From positions 20,599-84,598 of the forward strand of contig CADADB010000012.1 in NCBI GenBank assembly GCA_902786595.1: 64,000 nucleotides of DNA, given 5' to 3'. The stretch's first letter is position 1; the number at the start of each line of letters is the position of its first letter. The notes below the pieces were generated by a model that saw nothing but the letters and a program-made list of their open reading frames with translations, searched no databases and had not been told where the DNA came from. Positions 26,123 through 34,776 of this stretch are shown here, piece by piece. Made by a program: the position numbers and the translations under genes. Source of the stretch: an uncultured Bacteroidota bacterium (GTDB lineage: Bacteria > Bacteroidota > Bacteroidia > Bacteroidales > WCHB1-69).

Positions 26123-27193
26123 ATGAAAATAAAAGAAATATTTTTTTCCAGCAGATTGTTTGAGTTCAGCATGGAGGTTATACTGTGGTTTCGACAAAGG
26201 TATGAATCCCTTAAAGAGGCTAAACAACATTTTAAGACGGATAAGCCTGATGTTGGATCATTCGCTGATTTCAAAAGCGCCAACTGGAAACATAGGGTCA
26301 CCTATTCGGAATACATGTATAGTTACGAGTACTGGAAGCTGAATGAAGAACAAAGGGATGAGTTTGTTTCCTCATCGGAAATGCGTTGCATCTATAGGAA
26401 ATTAAGTGATAGAAACGTGAGAGGGCTCTTTTTTGACAAAGTCAGATTCCTGAAAGAATACCATACGTTTATTCATAGGCAATGGTCTTTGGCTAAGGAT
26501 TTGAGCAAGGAACAGTTTAAGTTGATGATCCAGCAACATGATTGCATTGCAAAGCCTGTTGACGGCACGCAGGGGAAAGGTGTCTTTAAGATTTGCGCAG
26601 ATGCAGTAGATGATTTGGATGCTTTGTATTCCAAATGCGTGAAAGAAGACTTGTTGATAGAAGAGTGTGTCCAAGCTTGTGACGAGATAGCGGCGTTCCA
26701 TCCGAGTTCCTTGAATACAATTCGGGTTGTCACGTTTTCAAGCCAAGATAAATGTGTTGTTTTTGGTGCTTTGTTCCGCATGGGAGCGCATGGGAATGTA
26801 GTGGACAACACTCATGCAGGTGGTGTTTATGCCCCAGTCAATGTGGAGACGGGAACCATAGAGATAGATGCAATTGATGCTGAAAATCATCATTATTCAA
26901 ATCATCCAGACACAGGTAAACCAATCAAAGGATTTACCATTCCATATTGGGAGCAAATTCTCGAGACTTGTAAAGCCGCATCTTTGGCTGTCCCCAATGT
27001 TCGTTTTGCAGGCTGGGATATATGTGTGACAAATGATGGTCGGGTTGAACTGATTGAAGGAAATCATGCCCCTGATTTTGACGGAGGGATGCAAGCACCA
27101 TTAAAGATAGGTGTAAAGAAAAAAGTGCAAGAAACGGTATTGGATGTTATGGGGGTGGATCCGCTTAAATATATCTCAATTTGGAAATATTAA
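26123..27193 (+). CDS. Sugar-transfer-associated ATP-grasp enzyme, subtype B (copy 1 of 3)
   Basis: I prefer ATG 26123 (356 aa); the frame is open to TTG 26072, which would add 17 hydrophobic residues. The core carries AKPVDGTQGKGVFKI, SSLNTIRVVTF, VDNTHAGGVY and GWDICVTNDGRVELIEGNHA. Subtype B differs from subtype A in its N-terminal region (long helices with WKHRVTYSEYM and FLKEYHTFIHRQW) and lacks the LSQSAFGPG ending. It lies between two subtype A genes. Confidence 0.8.
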   Translation: MKIKEIFFSSRLFEFSMEVILWFRQRYESLKEAKQHFKTDKPDVGSFADFKSANWKHRVTYSEYMYSYEYWKLNEEQRDEFVSSSEMRCIYRKLSDRNVRGLFFDKVRFLKEYHTFIHRQWSLAKDLSKEQFKLMIQQHDCIAKPVDGTQGKGVFKICADAVDDLDALYSKCVKEDLLIEECVQACDEIAAFHPSSLNTIRVVTFSSQDKCVVFGALFRMGAHGNVVDNTHAGGVYAPVNVETGTIEIDAIDAENHHYSNHPDTGKPIKGFTIPYWEQILETCKAASLAVPNVRFAGWDICVTNDGRVELIEGNHAPDFDGGMQAPLKIGVKKKVQETVLDVMGVDPLKYISIWKY

Positions 27194-27234
27194 GGGTGAA
27201 AAAACAAAAAAAAGAATTAATAGCCTTTGAGCCA

Positions 27235-27257
27235 GACAAAACAGGAAATGTTTTGTC
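27235..27257 (+). other. Perfect intergenic hairpin
   Basis: GACAAAACA (27235-27243) and TGTTTTGTC (27249-27257) are perfect inverted repeats around the loop GGAAA. No T tract follows, so it is not a standard terminator. It lies in the only sizeable gap (114 bases) inside the ATP-grasp row and might stabilise or punctuate the mRNA. Confidence 0.6.
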
Positions 27258-27307
27258 AGATTTCAACAAGCCAGTGATGGAACAATTATAGAAACAAATC
27301 TGTTGTT

Positions 27308-28441
27308 ATGGGTATGAGTGTGAAAAAACTTAGTAATAGTTTAAAAGGATTGTTATACAATCTTTGTAAGAACGGATATGCGCTTGTTAATAGAATGGTG
27401 GATAGTTTAAGAAAGAAAATTATCTGCTTGCATCTTGATGTTTTCATAAAAAAACAATATTTGAAACTGTCGGATAAAAAGAAGCTCACAAAGGAACAAA
27501 AAAGAGAAATTCAAAGCTTTTATAAAGATATTATTGGAAAAAAGATAAGATTGTATTCACACGAGTATTTTTATTCGCGTACAGGATTTTATTCAAAAAA
27601 GTATGTCCCTAAAAGTTTACATGAGGTGGAAATGATACCGAAGGCAAACAAGATGTCTTATCGTGACGCGTACGCTGACAAAAACATGTTGGACACCCTA
27701 CTGCCTAATGTGAAACACCCCCACACCATTCTAAAAAGAATGAACGGTTATTTTTACTATGAAAACAAACCTGTTTCAAAACAAGATGCTGTTATCTTAT
27801 GCCAAAATATGGACCACGCTATCATAAAACCTGTCCTGAATCACAGTGGAGAAGGAATCAATGGATTGGAAGTGAAAGATGGGATAACGAATATTAACGG
27901 ATGGACTGTTGAACAACTTTTCGATCATTACGGCAAAGATTTTCAGATTCAAGAGAGACTTAAGCAACATGAAAAAATGAACCAGTTGAACGAGTCGTCG
28001 GTAAACACGATAAGGATAGTCACTTATCGTTCTGATATGGATATTTTGGTGATTTATTCGGTGGTTCGCATTGGGAGAAAGGGGGCCGTGATAGACAATC
28101 AATGCGCTGGAGGTATCAGTGCGGTCATCGGCGAGGATGGCAAAATAGGAGGAACTGCTTTTGGCGGATTTACGGAAGACGGAATTCTTAAAACAGATTC
28201 CGGAACTGTATTGGATGGATTTGAAATCCCGTCGTATCAGGAGGCCATAGAGACCGTGAAACAGCTTCATTACCAACTGCCATTCTTCAACATGATCGGC
28301 TGGGATGTGGCTATTGATGAAGCAGGAGATCCTGTGATTATAGAATGGAATGCCTGCCCGGGATTGAGCCAGTCTGCATTCGGCCCTGGCTATGGGAAAT
28401 ATACGGAGAAAATTTTGCGGGAGATATGGCACAATAATTAA
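27308..28441 (+). CDS. Sugar-transfer-associated ATP-grasp enzyme, subtype A (copy 3 of 4)
   Basis: The 377-aa product matches subtype A: HEYFYSRTGFYSKKYVPKSL, IIKPVLNHSGEGINGL, SSVNTIRIVTY, IDNQCAGGIS, GWDVAIDEAGDPVIIEWNAC and PGLSQSAFGPGYGKYTEKIL. The N-terminus is about 18 residues longer than in copy 2. It is most like copies 2 and 4 by eye. A subtype B gene follows after 36 bases, repeating the A-B order seen just upstream. Confidence 0.85.
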   Translation: MGMSVKKLSNSLKGLLYNLCKNGYALVNRMVDSLRKKIICLHLDVFIKKQYLKLSDKKKLTKEQKREIQSFYKDIIGKKIRLYSHEYFYSRTGFYSKKYVPKSLHEVEMIPKANKMSYRDAYADKNMLDTLLPNVKHPHTILKRMNGYFYYENKPVSKQDAVILCQNMDHAIIKPVLNHSGEGINGLEVKDGITNINGWTVEQLFDHYGKDFQIQERLKQHEKMNQLNESSVNTIRIVTYRSDMDILVIYSVVRIGRKGAVIDNQCAGGISAVIGEDGKIGGTAFGGFTEDGILKTDSGTVLDGFEIPSYQEAIETVKQLHYQLPFFNMIGWDVAIDEAGDPVIIEWNACPGLSQSAFGPGYGKYTEKILREIWHNN

Positions 28442-28477
28442 GTTTAGCAAAAATATTTGGACAATCATAAATGAATT

Positions 28478-29566
28478 ATGAGCAGTAAAGGGAAGATACA
28501 TTCTTTCATGTTAGGCATAGTCTATTCGCCATGGGTCAATCAACTGATATCACGTGCGGGAGGCCAGAGACTATATGCCGAATTCCTTGTCCGACAAACA
28601 AAAAAACGTCTTTTGGCAGAGGCAGAAAAGGAATTTGAGGGAGGGGCATCGTCAGGAAGTTTTGACGATTATAAACAGGCTTTGGAAAAGCATTGGGTCT
28701 CGTATTTGGAGTATGCCGAAATGTATAAGTTCTATAATAAATCGGAAGAAGAACGGTCCGAGTATGTCTCTTTATTGAAAATGATTTATTTCTATAGGAG
28801 ATATAATAATGGATCGGTATTGCCTGTCTTCCGGGATAAACAAAGATTCCTCAAGAAATATAGTAAGTATATCTATAGAAAGTGGCTGTTTGCCCCTGAG
28901 GCGACGTTTGAACAATTTACAGAATTGATAACCCGTTATGATTGTATTGTCAAGCCATGTGATGAAGCAAGAGGGAAAGGTGTTTTCAAGATATATAAAG
29001 AAGACGATTATCAAGATAAAAGGGCTCTGTATGAATCATGTGTGAAAAACCGAATGGTAGTGGAACAGTGTATCGAGTCTTGCGATGAACTTAAAGTATT
29101 TCATCCGAAGAGTCTGAACACCCTACGTGTTGTCACTGTTGGGAGTAAGGAAAAAGCATGTGTGTTTTCAGGAGTGTTTAGAGTGGGGGTTGGTGACAGC
29201 GTGGTGGACAATACTCATGCAGGTGGTATCTCTGCTCAAATAAATCCCCATGACGGCACCATTGAGACGGATGGCGCGGATTCCAAGGGTAACAGGTATG
29301 TTTGTCATCCAGACAGCGGGATCCAATTCCAAGGGTACACCATACCCCAATGGAATGCGATTGTGGAAAACTGTTGTGAATTGGCAAAAGAGACGGATAA
29401 TCCTATAACAGGTTGGGATGTGGTGATCAATAACCAAAGAGAAGTGGAATTTATTGAGGCAAATTTTGGTCCGGATTTGGACGTGATGCAGGTTCGCTAT
29501 GGGCATGGCGTGAAAAAACAATTATTTGCTTTGATAAAGGAGTTTTGTGGCATAGAAATGAATTGA
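28478..29566 (+). CDS. Sugar-transfer-associated ATP-grasp enzyme, subtype B (copy 2 of 3)
   Basis: The 362-aa product has the subtype B layout: KHWVSYLEYAEMYKFY, FLKKYSKYIYRKW, VKPCDEARGKGVFKIY, KSLNTLRVVTV, VDNTHAGGIS, and GWDVVINNQREVEFIEANF. It is clearly paralogous to 26123-27193. Together with the subtype A gene before it, it forms a second A-B pair, which hints that the two subtypes act together or in sequence. Confidence 0.85.
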   Translation: MSSKGKIHSFMLGIVYSPWVNQLISRAGGQRLYAEFLVRQTKKRLLAEAEKEFEGGASSGSFDDYKQALEKHWVSYLEYAEMYKFYNKSEEERSEYVSLLKMIYFYRRYNNGSVLPVFRDKQRFLKKYSKYIYRKWLFAPEATFEQFTELITRYDCIVKPCDEARGKGVFKIYKEDDYQDKRALYESCVKNRMVVEQCIESCDELKVFHPKSLNTLRVVTVGSKEKACVFSGVFRVGVGDSVVDNTHAGGISAQINPHDGTIETDGADSKGNRYVCHPDSGIQFQGYTIPQWNAIVENCCELAKETDNPITGWDVVINNQREVEFIEANFGPDLDVMQVRYGHGVKKQLFALIKEFCGIEMN

Positions 29567-29609
29567 TTTTAATAAATAGATCCCATAATTAGTGAAATAT
29601 TGACGGATT

Positions 29610-30071
29610 ATGAGTAAAAACAGAGGCTTTTTTAGTGAAATGAGACGACGGCTTTGGTTTGTGACTGTCAGATTTACGAATTGGAAGCTGAAGAAAATAT
29701 TCGGAATGGACATAGGCGAAAATGTTAGAATCGCTCGAAGTGCTCATTTGGATAAGAATATTAATCCAAAAGGAATACATATTGGTGATGGATGTCAAGT
29801 GTTGTTCGATTCTGTTATTTTGGCGCATGATGATTGTAGAAAATACAAGGCCGACACTGTGATTGGCAAGAATTGCATCATAGGTGTTCGTTCTGTCATT
29901 ATGCCTGGTGTTCATGTCGGGGATTCTTCTGTGGTGGCAGCGGGCAGTGTTGTGGTGAAAGATGTTCCAGCCAATAGCATGGTGGCCGGGAATCCGGCAA
30001 AATTGATCAAAGAGGGTGTTGTGGTGGAAAATGGTCGAATCTTGGATGGCGGGCATAAAGTTTTGAAATGA
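29610..30071 (+). CDS. Left-handed beta-helix acetyltransferase (LacA/NodL-like)
   Basis: The 153-aa product has hexapeptide repeats from about residue 45 to 130 (VIGKNCIIGVRSVIMPGVHVGDSS VVAAGS region) and the closing VAGNPAKLI motif of sugar O-acetyltransferases. It should acetylate a hydroxyl or amino group of a sugar from acetyl-CoA. It sits 13 bases before the initiating sugar transferase gene, so its target may be the first sugar or a nucleotide-linked precursor. Confidence 0.85.
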   Translation: MSKNRGFFSEMRRRLWFVTVRFTNWKLKKIFGMDIGENVRIARSAHLDKNINPKGIHIGDGCQVLFDSVILAHDDCRKYKADTVIGKNCIIGVRSVIMPGVHVGDSSVVAAGSVVVKDVPANSMVAGNPAKLIKEGVVVENGRILDGGHKVLK

Positions 30072-30084
30072 GTGTTTTTTAATC

Positions 30085-30747
30085 ATGTATAGGAATCTCT
30101 TGAAACGTCTTTTCGATTTTTGCATATCACTCGTTGCCATGATATGCATCTCGCCGCTGCTGTTTGTGCTGATGCTCTGGTTGCATTTCGCCAACAAGGG
30201 GGCAGGTGTGTTTTTTACCCAAGACCGTGCAGGCAAGGATGCCAAGTTATTCAAGTGCATCAAATTCAAAACCATGACCGATGAGCGGTATCCAGACGGC
30301 CGTTTGTTGCCGGACGACAAACGGCTGACAAAAGTGGGCCGTTTCATCCGAGCGCTTTCCCTGGATGAGTTGCCGCAACTTTTTAATGTCTTGAAAGGAG
30401 ACATGGCTTTGATCGGTCCGAGACCGCTCACCCCCGTGTATTTGGAACTTTATAACGAGGAGCAAGCCCGCCGAATGGAAGTGCGCCCTGGTATTACGGG
30501 GTGGGCACAAGTGAACGGACGGAACCACTGCAAACTCAGTAAGAAATTTGAACTGGATGTATGGTATGTAGACCACCTAACCTTAGGACTTGATATCAAA
30601 ATCCTTTGGATGACAGTGATTAACGTGATCAAGCGGGAAGATGTGGGCACAGGAAATGCCGATATGCAGGAAGTGGATGACTTGGGCTTTTTGCCAAAAG
30701 TGCGAGAGTATTACGCGAAAAAAAGACAACAACAAGATGCTGAGTGA
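30085..30747 (+). CDS. Monotopic phosphoglycosyl transferase (initiating sugar transferase)
   Basis: The 220-aa product has one N-terminal re-entrant hydrophobic helix (residues about 10-34), then the bacterial sugar-transferase domain with CIKFKTM, the catalytic Asp-Glu in SLDELPQLFNVLKGDMALIG, PRPLTPVYL and RPGITGWAQVNGR. This small PglC/WcfS-type form moves a phosphosugar from a UDP-sugar to undecaprenyl phosphate, starting the repeat unit. A second, structurally unrelated initiating enzyme is at 56622. The gene overlaps the next by 11 bases. Confidence 0.92.
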   Translation: MYRNLLKRLFDFCISLVAMICISPLLFVLMLWLHFANKGAGVFFTQDRAGKDAKLFKCIKFKTMTDERYPDGRLLPDDKRLTKVGRFIRALSLDELPQLFNVLKGDMALIGPRPLTPVYLELYNEEQARRMEVRPGITGWAQVNGRNHCKLSKKFELDVWYVDHLTLGLDIKILWMTVINVIKREDVGTGNADMQEVDDLGFLPKVREYYAKKRQQQDAE

Positions 30748-31828
30748 AATAGGAAGTAATTTTTGGATCAACCCTAACGAGGAGCTGAAAGACTTGCCGC
30801 TGGGGACACCAGAACAGTTCGGCTGCAAAGGAAATGACTTTGTATGGCTGTCAACGGGCCGTTCGGCCATCAGCTTTGCCATTAAGACCATTGAAGAAAG
30901 GAATCCGCAGTTGAAGAAATCGGCGGTACTTCCTCCATTTACTTGTCATACGGTGATTGAGCCGTTCTTGAATGCGGATTATGAGGTGTATCATTATCCT
31001 ATCAATGAAAAGCTGGAGACATCCGCCGACCTTATTCTCCAATGTGTGAAAGATCATGATGCTGCGGTCGTGTTGTTCCACAGATATTTTGGCTTCAACA
31101 CGGTGAAGGGATCCGATAGTTTGTGCCGGGAACTTCGTGAGCAAAACAAATTCAGTATTGAAGATTGTACGCAATGTCTATATGATGGAAAAAACAAGTC
31201 GGATGCTGATTTTTTTGTGGGCAGCATCCGTAAATGGCAGGGTACCCCTGATGGAGGTTTTGCAGTGTGTCGCGAGGGTGAGTTCCAAGATAAACCGAAG
31301 CAGCCTGATACCCCTTTGGAACAGGCAAAAATAAAAGCTTCGTATGCCAAATACAAGTATCTGTTTGATCATGAAGGGGAGAAGCCGGCGTTCCTTCAAC
31401 TATACCGTGAGGCTGAGGATATTTTGATAGCTCAAGATGGTTTTCGTAGCATAAGCCCAACCTCTCAGAAGATGCAAAGCAATTTGGATGTCTGTTTTCT
31501 CCAGAATCGCAGAAGGGAGAATTTTCAGATTCTGCTTTTGGGACTGGCCGATTTTCAGGATGTCCGTCCTATGTTTGACAGATTAAATGCAGACATTGTT
31601 CCGCTTTATTTCCCGATATTGACAAAAGACAGGGCGGCTTTACAGGCACATCTGGTGCAGCATGCTATCTATGCTCCTGTCGTATGGCCCAAAGCGGAGT
31701 GTTTGGGCGAAGTCTGCAAAGAAGCTGAATATTTGTACCAACACCTTCTTTGCATCCCGATAGACCAGCGTTATGATAAGGATGACATGAACCGTGTTCT
31801 GGAAACCATAAACCAGTTCTGTAAATGA
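30737..31828 (+). CDS. DegT-like PLP-fold protein, divergent (copy 1)
   Basis: I set the start at ATG 30737, overlapping the transferase stop; the open frame goes farther upstream but that part is out-of-frame reading of the transferase gene. The 363-aa product has WLSTGRSAI, PPFTCHTVIEP, IEDCTQ and a Lys at 166 in GSIRKWQGTPDGGF, matching the place of the PLP Lys in DegT/DnrJ aminotransferases, but overall similarity to that family is weak. Its paralogue at 39426 is also next to ATP-grasp genes. A sugar or amino-acid transamination role is likely but unproved. Confidence 0.65.
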   Translation: MLSEIGSNFWINPNEELKDLPLGTPEQFGCKGNDFVWLSTGRSAISFAIKTIEERNPQLKKSAVLPPFTCHTVIEPFLNADYEVYHYPINEKLETSADLILQCVKDHDAAVVLFHRYFGFNTVKGSDSLCRELREQNKFSIEDCTQCLYDGKNKSDADFFVGSIRKWQGTPDGGFAVCREGEFQDKPKQPDTPLEQAKIKASYAKYKYLFDHEGEKPAFLQLYREAEDILIAQDGFRSISPTSQKMQSNLDVCFLQNRRRENFQILLLGLADFQDVRPMFDRLNADIVPLYFPILTKDRAALQAHLVQHAIYAPVVWPKAECLGEVCKEAEYLYQHLLCIPIDQRYDKDDMNRVLETINQFCK

Positions 31829-32946
31829 TGAACAAGAAAATAGCTATTTTAGGAGCCAATTACCAGTATCTTTCCTTCTATAGACAGACGAAAGCCTTGG
31901 GATATGAGATTTATTCTTTTGGAAGGGAAAGCGACGACCATATCGCTGCTGAAAAATATGCAGACCATTTCTATGATATCTCTTTTAGGGAACCGGAAAG
32001 GATTCTTGAGATATGCAAGCATGAAGGTGTGCAAGGAGTTACCTCTTTTATTATAGAATCGGCTTTGCCGTATGTCTATTATATTTCAAGAGGACTGGGG
32101 GTCCCGTGTAATTCGCCGGAATGTGAAGCCTTAACGGAAAATAAGTTCACCATGCGCGAGCAGATGAAAAAGGAAGGCGTGACATGTCCGGATTACAAAG
32201 CCATCAAATCCGTTGAAGAGGCGGATGGCATCCCCTTTCCGGTGATTGTCAAACCGTCGGACAGTGGCGGTAGCCGGGGTATTACACTAGTGACGGAAAA
32301 GAAAGATTTGCCCGCCGCTGTAGATAGAGCTTTTGACTGGTCTCCTACGCGAACGGCTCTTGTAGAACAGTTTATCGAAGGAAGGGAATTCAGCATTGAA
32401 GCCATCACCTATAAACGGAAGCATTATATTCTCCAGATTACGGACAAGGACACCACGGGAGCGCCTTATTTTGTGGAAATGGGGCATCACCAGCCTGCCA
32501 ATCTGAACCAGAAACAGTGGGAGGACATTTCGAATCTGACTCTGAAACTGCTCAATTCCCTTAAGGTGGAGTATGGTGCGTCGCATACCGAAATCAAAAT
32601 GAATAATGAAGGTGTGCCTTACGTCATAGAGATGGGTGCCCGTATGGGTGGAGGATACATCAACTCCGATATGGTAAGGCTTTCTACGGGGTATGATTTC
32701 GTGAAAGGAGTTTTGGAAATTGCAACGGGTACTTTCACTGAACCGGTTTTCACCTGCAGGAAATATGCAGGGGTGTACTTCCTTTGCGAAGAGACTAAAA
32801 ACAGAGTTCTGCCTTACATTGAGAACAAAGACAAATATCCTTTTGTCTATGATGCTGATATATGGGGGAAGATTCAAAAGGTGCAGTGCAACAGTGACAG
32901 GGGAGGGTATTTTATTTATCAATCAGATCATAAAATTGAGTTGTAA
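31825..32946 (+). CDS. ATP-grasp ligase, carbamoyl-phosphate-synthase-like (copy 1)
   Basis: The 373-aa product overlaps the previous gene by four bases. It has an N-terminal ILGANYQYLSFYRQTKALG pre-ATP-grasp domain, FPVIVKPSDSGGSRGITLV, FIEGREFSIEAI, and the metal-binding EMGARMGGGYI. These are the features of ligases that couple a carboxylate with an amine. The DegT-like gene before and the GNAT gene after suggest a three-gene unit producing and attaching an amino compound. Confidence 0.88.
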   Translation: MMNKKIAILGANYQYLSFYRQTKALGYEIYSFGRESDDHIAAEKYADHFYDISFREPERILEICKHEGVQGVTSFIIESALPYVYYISRGLGVPCNSPECEALTENKFTMREQMKKEGVTCPDYKAIKSVEEADGIPFPVIVKPSDSGGSRGITLVTEKKDLPAAVDRAFDWSPTRTALVEQFIEGREFSIEAITYKRKHYILQITDKDTTGAPYFVEMGHHQPANLNQKQWEDISNLTLKLLNSLKVEYGASHTEIKMNNEGVPYVIEMGARMGGGYINSDMVRLSTGYDFVKGVLEIATGTFTEPVFTCRKYAGVYFLCEETKNRVLPYIENKDKYPFVYDADIWGKIQKVQCNSDRGGYFIYQSDHKIEL

Positions 32947-32947
32947 T

Positions 32948-33562
32948 ATGGAAAAAACGGTTTATTTCAGGGCGTTTGAAGAAGAAGATGCAAATCTTAT
33001 CTATCAATGGATGAACGATGACGAGCTTAAAAAACTGAGTACGGGATTAAACCGCCGAATTTGCAGGGAAGAAGCTGCGGAGTGGGTGAAGGCGCGGATG
33101 CGTCATAATCCATACCAGGTGTTTTGGGCAATATGTGCAAAGGATACGGATAAAATGATAGGTTATGCCTGCCTGAGTGATATACATTATATCAATAGCT
33201 CTGCGAATTTCAGTGGTGTGCTCATAGGCGACAAGAATTATCAGGATGGCATGGCATGGATTGAGACATATATATTCATTTATGAATATGCTTTTGAGCG
33301 GTTGAAACTGAATCGATTATATGGATCGGCAATTGATGAGCACAAGACAACGATGGCCATGAGAAAAGCGATGTTCAACACAACAGAGGGCGTGATGCGA
33401 CAGGCAGCTTTCAAAAATGGAAGATATTACGATGTGTCAATGAGTTCCATCTTAAGAGATGAATATTTTGAACATAAAAATGCCGGGGAGTATGAGATCA
33501 TGTCCGTTTTGAAACGACTGACGCGTATCTCAAGAGAGCAGAAGAATAAGCAAAGTCAATAA
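32948..33562 (+). CDS. GNAT-family N-acetyltransferase (RimL-like)
   Basis: I set the start at ATG 32948, two bases after the previous stop; the open frame upstream is read out of phase from the ATP-grasp gene. The 204-aa product has the RimJ/RimL-type pattern: RAFEEEDANLIYQWMND at the start, MIGYACLSDIHYIN, the acetyl-CoA-binding YQDGMAWIETY region, and LNRLYGSAIDEH. It likely N-acylates an amino sugar or amino acid intermediate. Confidence 0.8.
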   Translation: MEKTVYFRAFEEEDANLIYQWMNDDELKKLSTGLNRRICREEAAEWVKARMRHNPYQVFWAICAKDTDKMIGYACLSDIHYINSSANFSGVLIGDKNYQDGMAWIETYIFIYEYAFERLKLNRLYGSAIDEHKTTMAMRKAMFNTTEGVMRQAAFKNGRYYDVSMSSILRDEYFEHKNAGEYEIMSVLKRLTRISREQKNKQSQ

Positions 33563-33571
33563 CATTCTGGT

Positions 33572-34735
33572 TTGATCAAACGTCTGTTACTCTCGATATT
33601 ATTGCTGGCGGTCACATTTGTTGCGGTAAGATGCCAGTCGTCAAAGCAATTTGATACTGTTCATGATGAAATCGAACACATCAGGCAGCAATATGGCAAT
33701 TTAGGATTGACTGTGGTGGTGGTGAAGGAGGGTAAAATAGTGTATGCTGATGATTTCGGATACAATCCCGACAAAGAGAACCCTACACACGGAAATCCGA
33801 TTCGAAAAGATGATCTGTTCTATATAGCTTCTATCTCAAAGACCTTCGTGGGGACTGCTATCATGCAGTTAGTGGAACAAGGAAAGCTGTCGTTGGATGA
33901 TGACGTGAATGGTTACCTTGATTTTAGTCTTAGGAATCCACAATTCCCAGATGTTCCCATTACGATTCGAATGCTTTTGTGTCATCGTTCAAGTCTGAGA
34001 AAGGGTGCTCCCTATGATGATTTTGACAAGGTTAATCCAGAAAAGTCAAGCGATGTGAGAGCCCTTTTTAATGACTATCCTCCTGGAGGGAAAGCTGATT
34101 ACAGTAATTTGGGCTTTGCGATTCTTGGGGCTGTCGTTGAAAAGGCGTCAGGGTTGAGGTATGATGTTTATGTGCAGAAAAACATATTAGCCCCGTTGCG
34201 TCTTTACGGCGGGTATGATGTTTCGAAATTGGACAGCACAAAATTCGTCAATTCGTGTCGGTATAATGCAAAGAAGGATTCCTTTGTGGTACAGAGGAAG
34301 GCATTTGCTCGAAAAGCGGAGAAGATGAACCAGTATATACTTGGATATAGCACTACGGCTCTACGACCTGCGTCGGGGATGATCCTATCATCAACTGATC
34401 TGGCAAATTATATGATGATGCACATGGCGGATGGGAAAGGCAGGCATGGAAAGCGTGTGCTGAAAAAAAACAGTGAGAGACAAATGAGGGAAGGGCAAAA
34501 CAAAACCGTGTATGGGTTGTCGTTTGTGCATTTTCTTAATGTAATACCAGACGAAGATTTGATAGGGATGAATGGTGCCGGTTATGGCACACACAGTGCT
34601 ATGTTTTTTAACCCAGACAGGAAATTCGGGTTTGTTGTGATTTGTAACGGGTGCAAATCCAAAACATACGCGGATAGTGGACTGAATGACGATGTGGTCA
34701 GATTTTTGTATGATTATTTTATTGAAAAACAGTAA
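33572..34735 (+). CDS. Serine hydrolase of the beta-lactamase/DD-peptidase fold
   Basis: The 387-aa product begins with TTG and a signal sequence (MIKRLLLSILLLAVTFVAVRC, possibly a lipobox). It carries the SxxK motif SISK near residue 88 and YSN in KADYSNLGF near 176, as in class C beta-lactamase-like esterases and D,D-peptidases; the third motif is HSAMFF or nearby and less clear. It acts outside the cytoplasm. In this locus it might hydrolyse or transfer acyl or amide groups on the exported polymer. Confidence 0.8.
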   Translation: MIKRLLLSILLLAVTFVAVRCQSSKQFDTVHDEIEHIRQQYGNLGLTVVVVKEGKIVYADDFGYNPDKENPTHGNPIRKDDLFYIASISKTFVGTAIMQLVEQGKLSLDDDVNGYLDFSLRNPQFPDVPITIRMLLCHRSSLRKGAPYDDFDKVNPEKSSDVRALFNDYPPGGKADYSNLGFAILGAVVEKASGLRYDVYVQKNILAPLRLYGGYDVSKLDSTKFVNSCRYNAKKDSFVVQRKAFARKAEKMNQYILGYSTTALRPASGMILSSTDLANYMMMHMADGKGRHGKRVLKKNSERQMREGQNKTVYGLSFVHFLNVIPDEDLIGMNGAGYGTHSAMFFNPDRKFGFVVICNGCKSKTYADSGLNDDVVRFLYDYFIEKQ

Positions 34736-34776
34736 ATAACAGAAACTGTTTTCGTGATAGAAATATAATAAAAACT

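Noticed and set aside
30641-30736. Upstream extension of the DegT-like protein
   Set aside because: This part is the sugar-transferase gene read in another frame; ATG 30737 is where the similarity to its paralogue begins.
32720-32947. Upstream extension of the GNAT gene
   Set aside because: The 76 extra residues come from the ATP-grasp gene in another frame; the GNAT fold starts at MEKTVYFRAF from 32948.
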